Shown here piece after piece: positions 7,231 to 7,268 of a DNA stretch of 7,268 nucleotides. A model generated the notes under the pieces. The model saw only the letters and a program-made list of their open reading frames with translations. It was not told the origin of the DNA and did not search any database. Both the position numbers and the translations under genes were made by a program. The DNA is taken from positions 9,728-16,995 of the forward strand of contig DMJQ01000153.1 of the NCBI GenBank assembly GCA_003457065.1, given 5' to 3'. This DNA is from Clostridiales bacterium. GTDB lineage: Bacteria > Bacillota > Clostridia > Tissierellales > Sedimentibacteraceae. Numbering within the stretch: the stretch's first letter is position 1; each line of letters begins with the position of its first letter.

Positions 7231-7268
7231 TTAATACCTGTTCTTCCCTAAACCCTTTTTATTAACCT
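7231..7268 (-). CDS. Possible 3' end of an upstream gene (partial)
   Basis: One minus-strand frame is open from the window edge to a TAA at 7233-7231 and would encode the C-terminal tail VNKKGLGKNRY. The stop falls directly before the pth Shine-Dalgarno GAGG, leaving nine bases to the pth ATG, which is typical operon spacing. The other two frames hit stops earlier in the same stretch. In related genomes pth commonly follows prs, glmU or an L25/Ctc gene. Eleven residues are too few to tell which, or to prove the frame is coding. Confidence 0.35.
   Translation of the reverse strand, partial: VNKKGLGKNRY

Noticed and set aside
6560..7234. Plus-strand open frames antisense to pth and the mfd start (longest 153 codons).
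   Set aside because: Pth is complete with all catalytic residues on the other strand. The antisense products show no recognisable family and reflect codon bias of the real gene.

Overview
The window shows a low-GC, spore-forming Firmicute, most probably a clostridial or Tissierella-type lineage. The reasons are AT-rich intergenic DNA, strong purine-rich Shine-Dalgarno sites, a SpoVT sporulation regulator, and a Gram-positive PrsA lipoprotein foldase lying between mfd and spoVT. I cannot name the species from sequence alone. Every gene I can support is on the minus strand, so transcription runs from high to low coordinates.

Layout in transcription order. Positions 7268-7231 hold what may be the last codons of an upstream gene. 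Next come pth (7221-6649, peptidyl-tRNA hydrolase), mfd (6652-3107, transcription-repair coupling factor) and a prsA-like foldase lipoprotein gene (3114-2173). These three overlap head to tail by 4 and 8 bases, with each downstream Shine-Dalgarno inside the preceding gene, so they form one translationally coupled operon. A 179-base gap (2172-1994) follows. It has no recognisable terminator but contains a good sigma-A-type promoter (TTGCTA, 17-base spacer, TATAAT) and a small inverted repeat near the predicted start site. It leads into spoVT (1993-1439), which ends in a clear intrinsic terminator (1430-1406). A near-consensus promoter (TTGACT, 17-base spacer, TATAAT; 1386-1358) then drives a beta-lactamase-fold/beta-CASP RNA-processing-type hydrolase (1329 to the window edge). 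That gene was read directly from the sequence and is cut off by the window, with 443 codons present.

The genes cover translation quality control (Pth rescues tRNA from dropped-off peptidyl-tRNAs), repair of transcribed strands (Mfd), folding of exported proteins (PrsA), forespore gene control (SpoVT) and probable RNA turnover (beta-CASP hydrolase). The order pth-mfd-spoVT is shared with Bacillus subtilis, but the small fin gene found there between pth and mfd is absent, and prsA sits between mfd and spoVT. This is an ordinary core chromosomal region. I see no mobile element, CRISPR array, RNA gene or novel system. The points worth a second look concern regulation: coupling, promoters, the spoVT leader and missing terminators.
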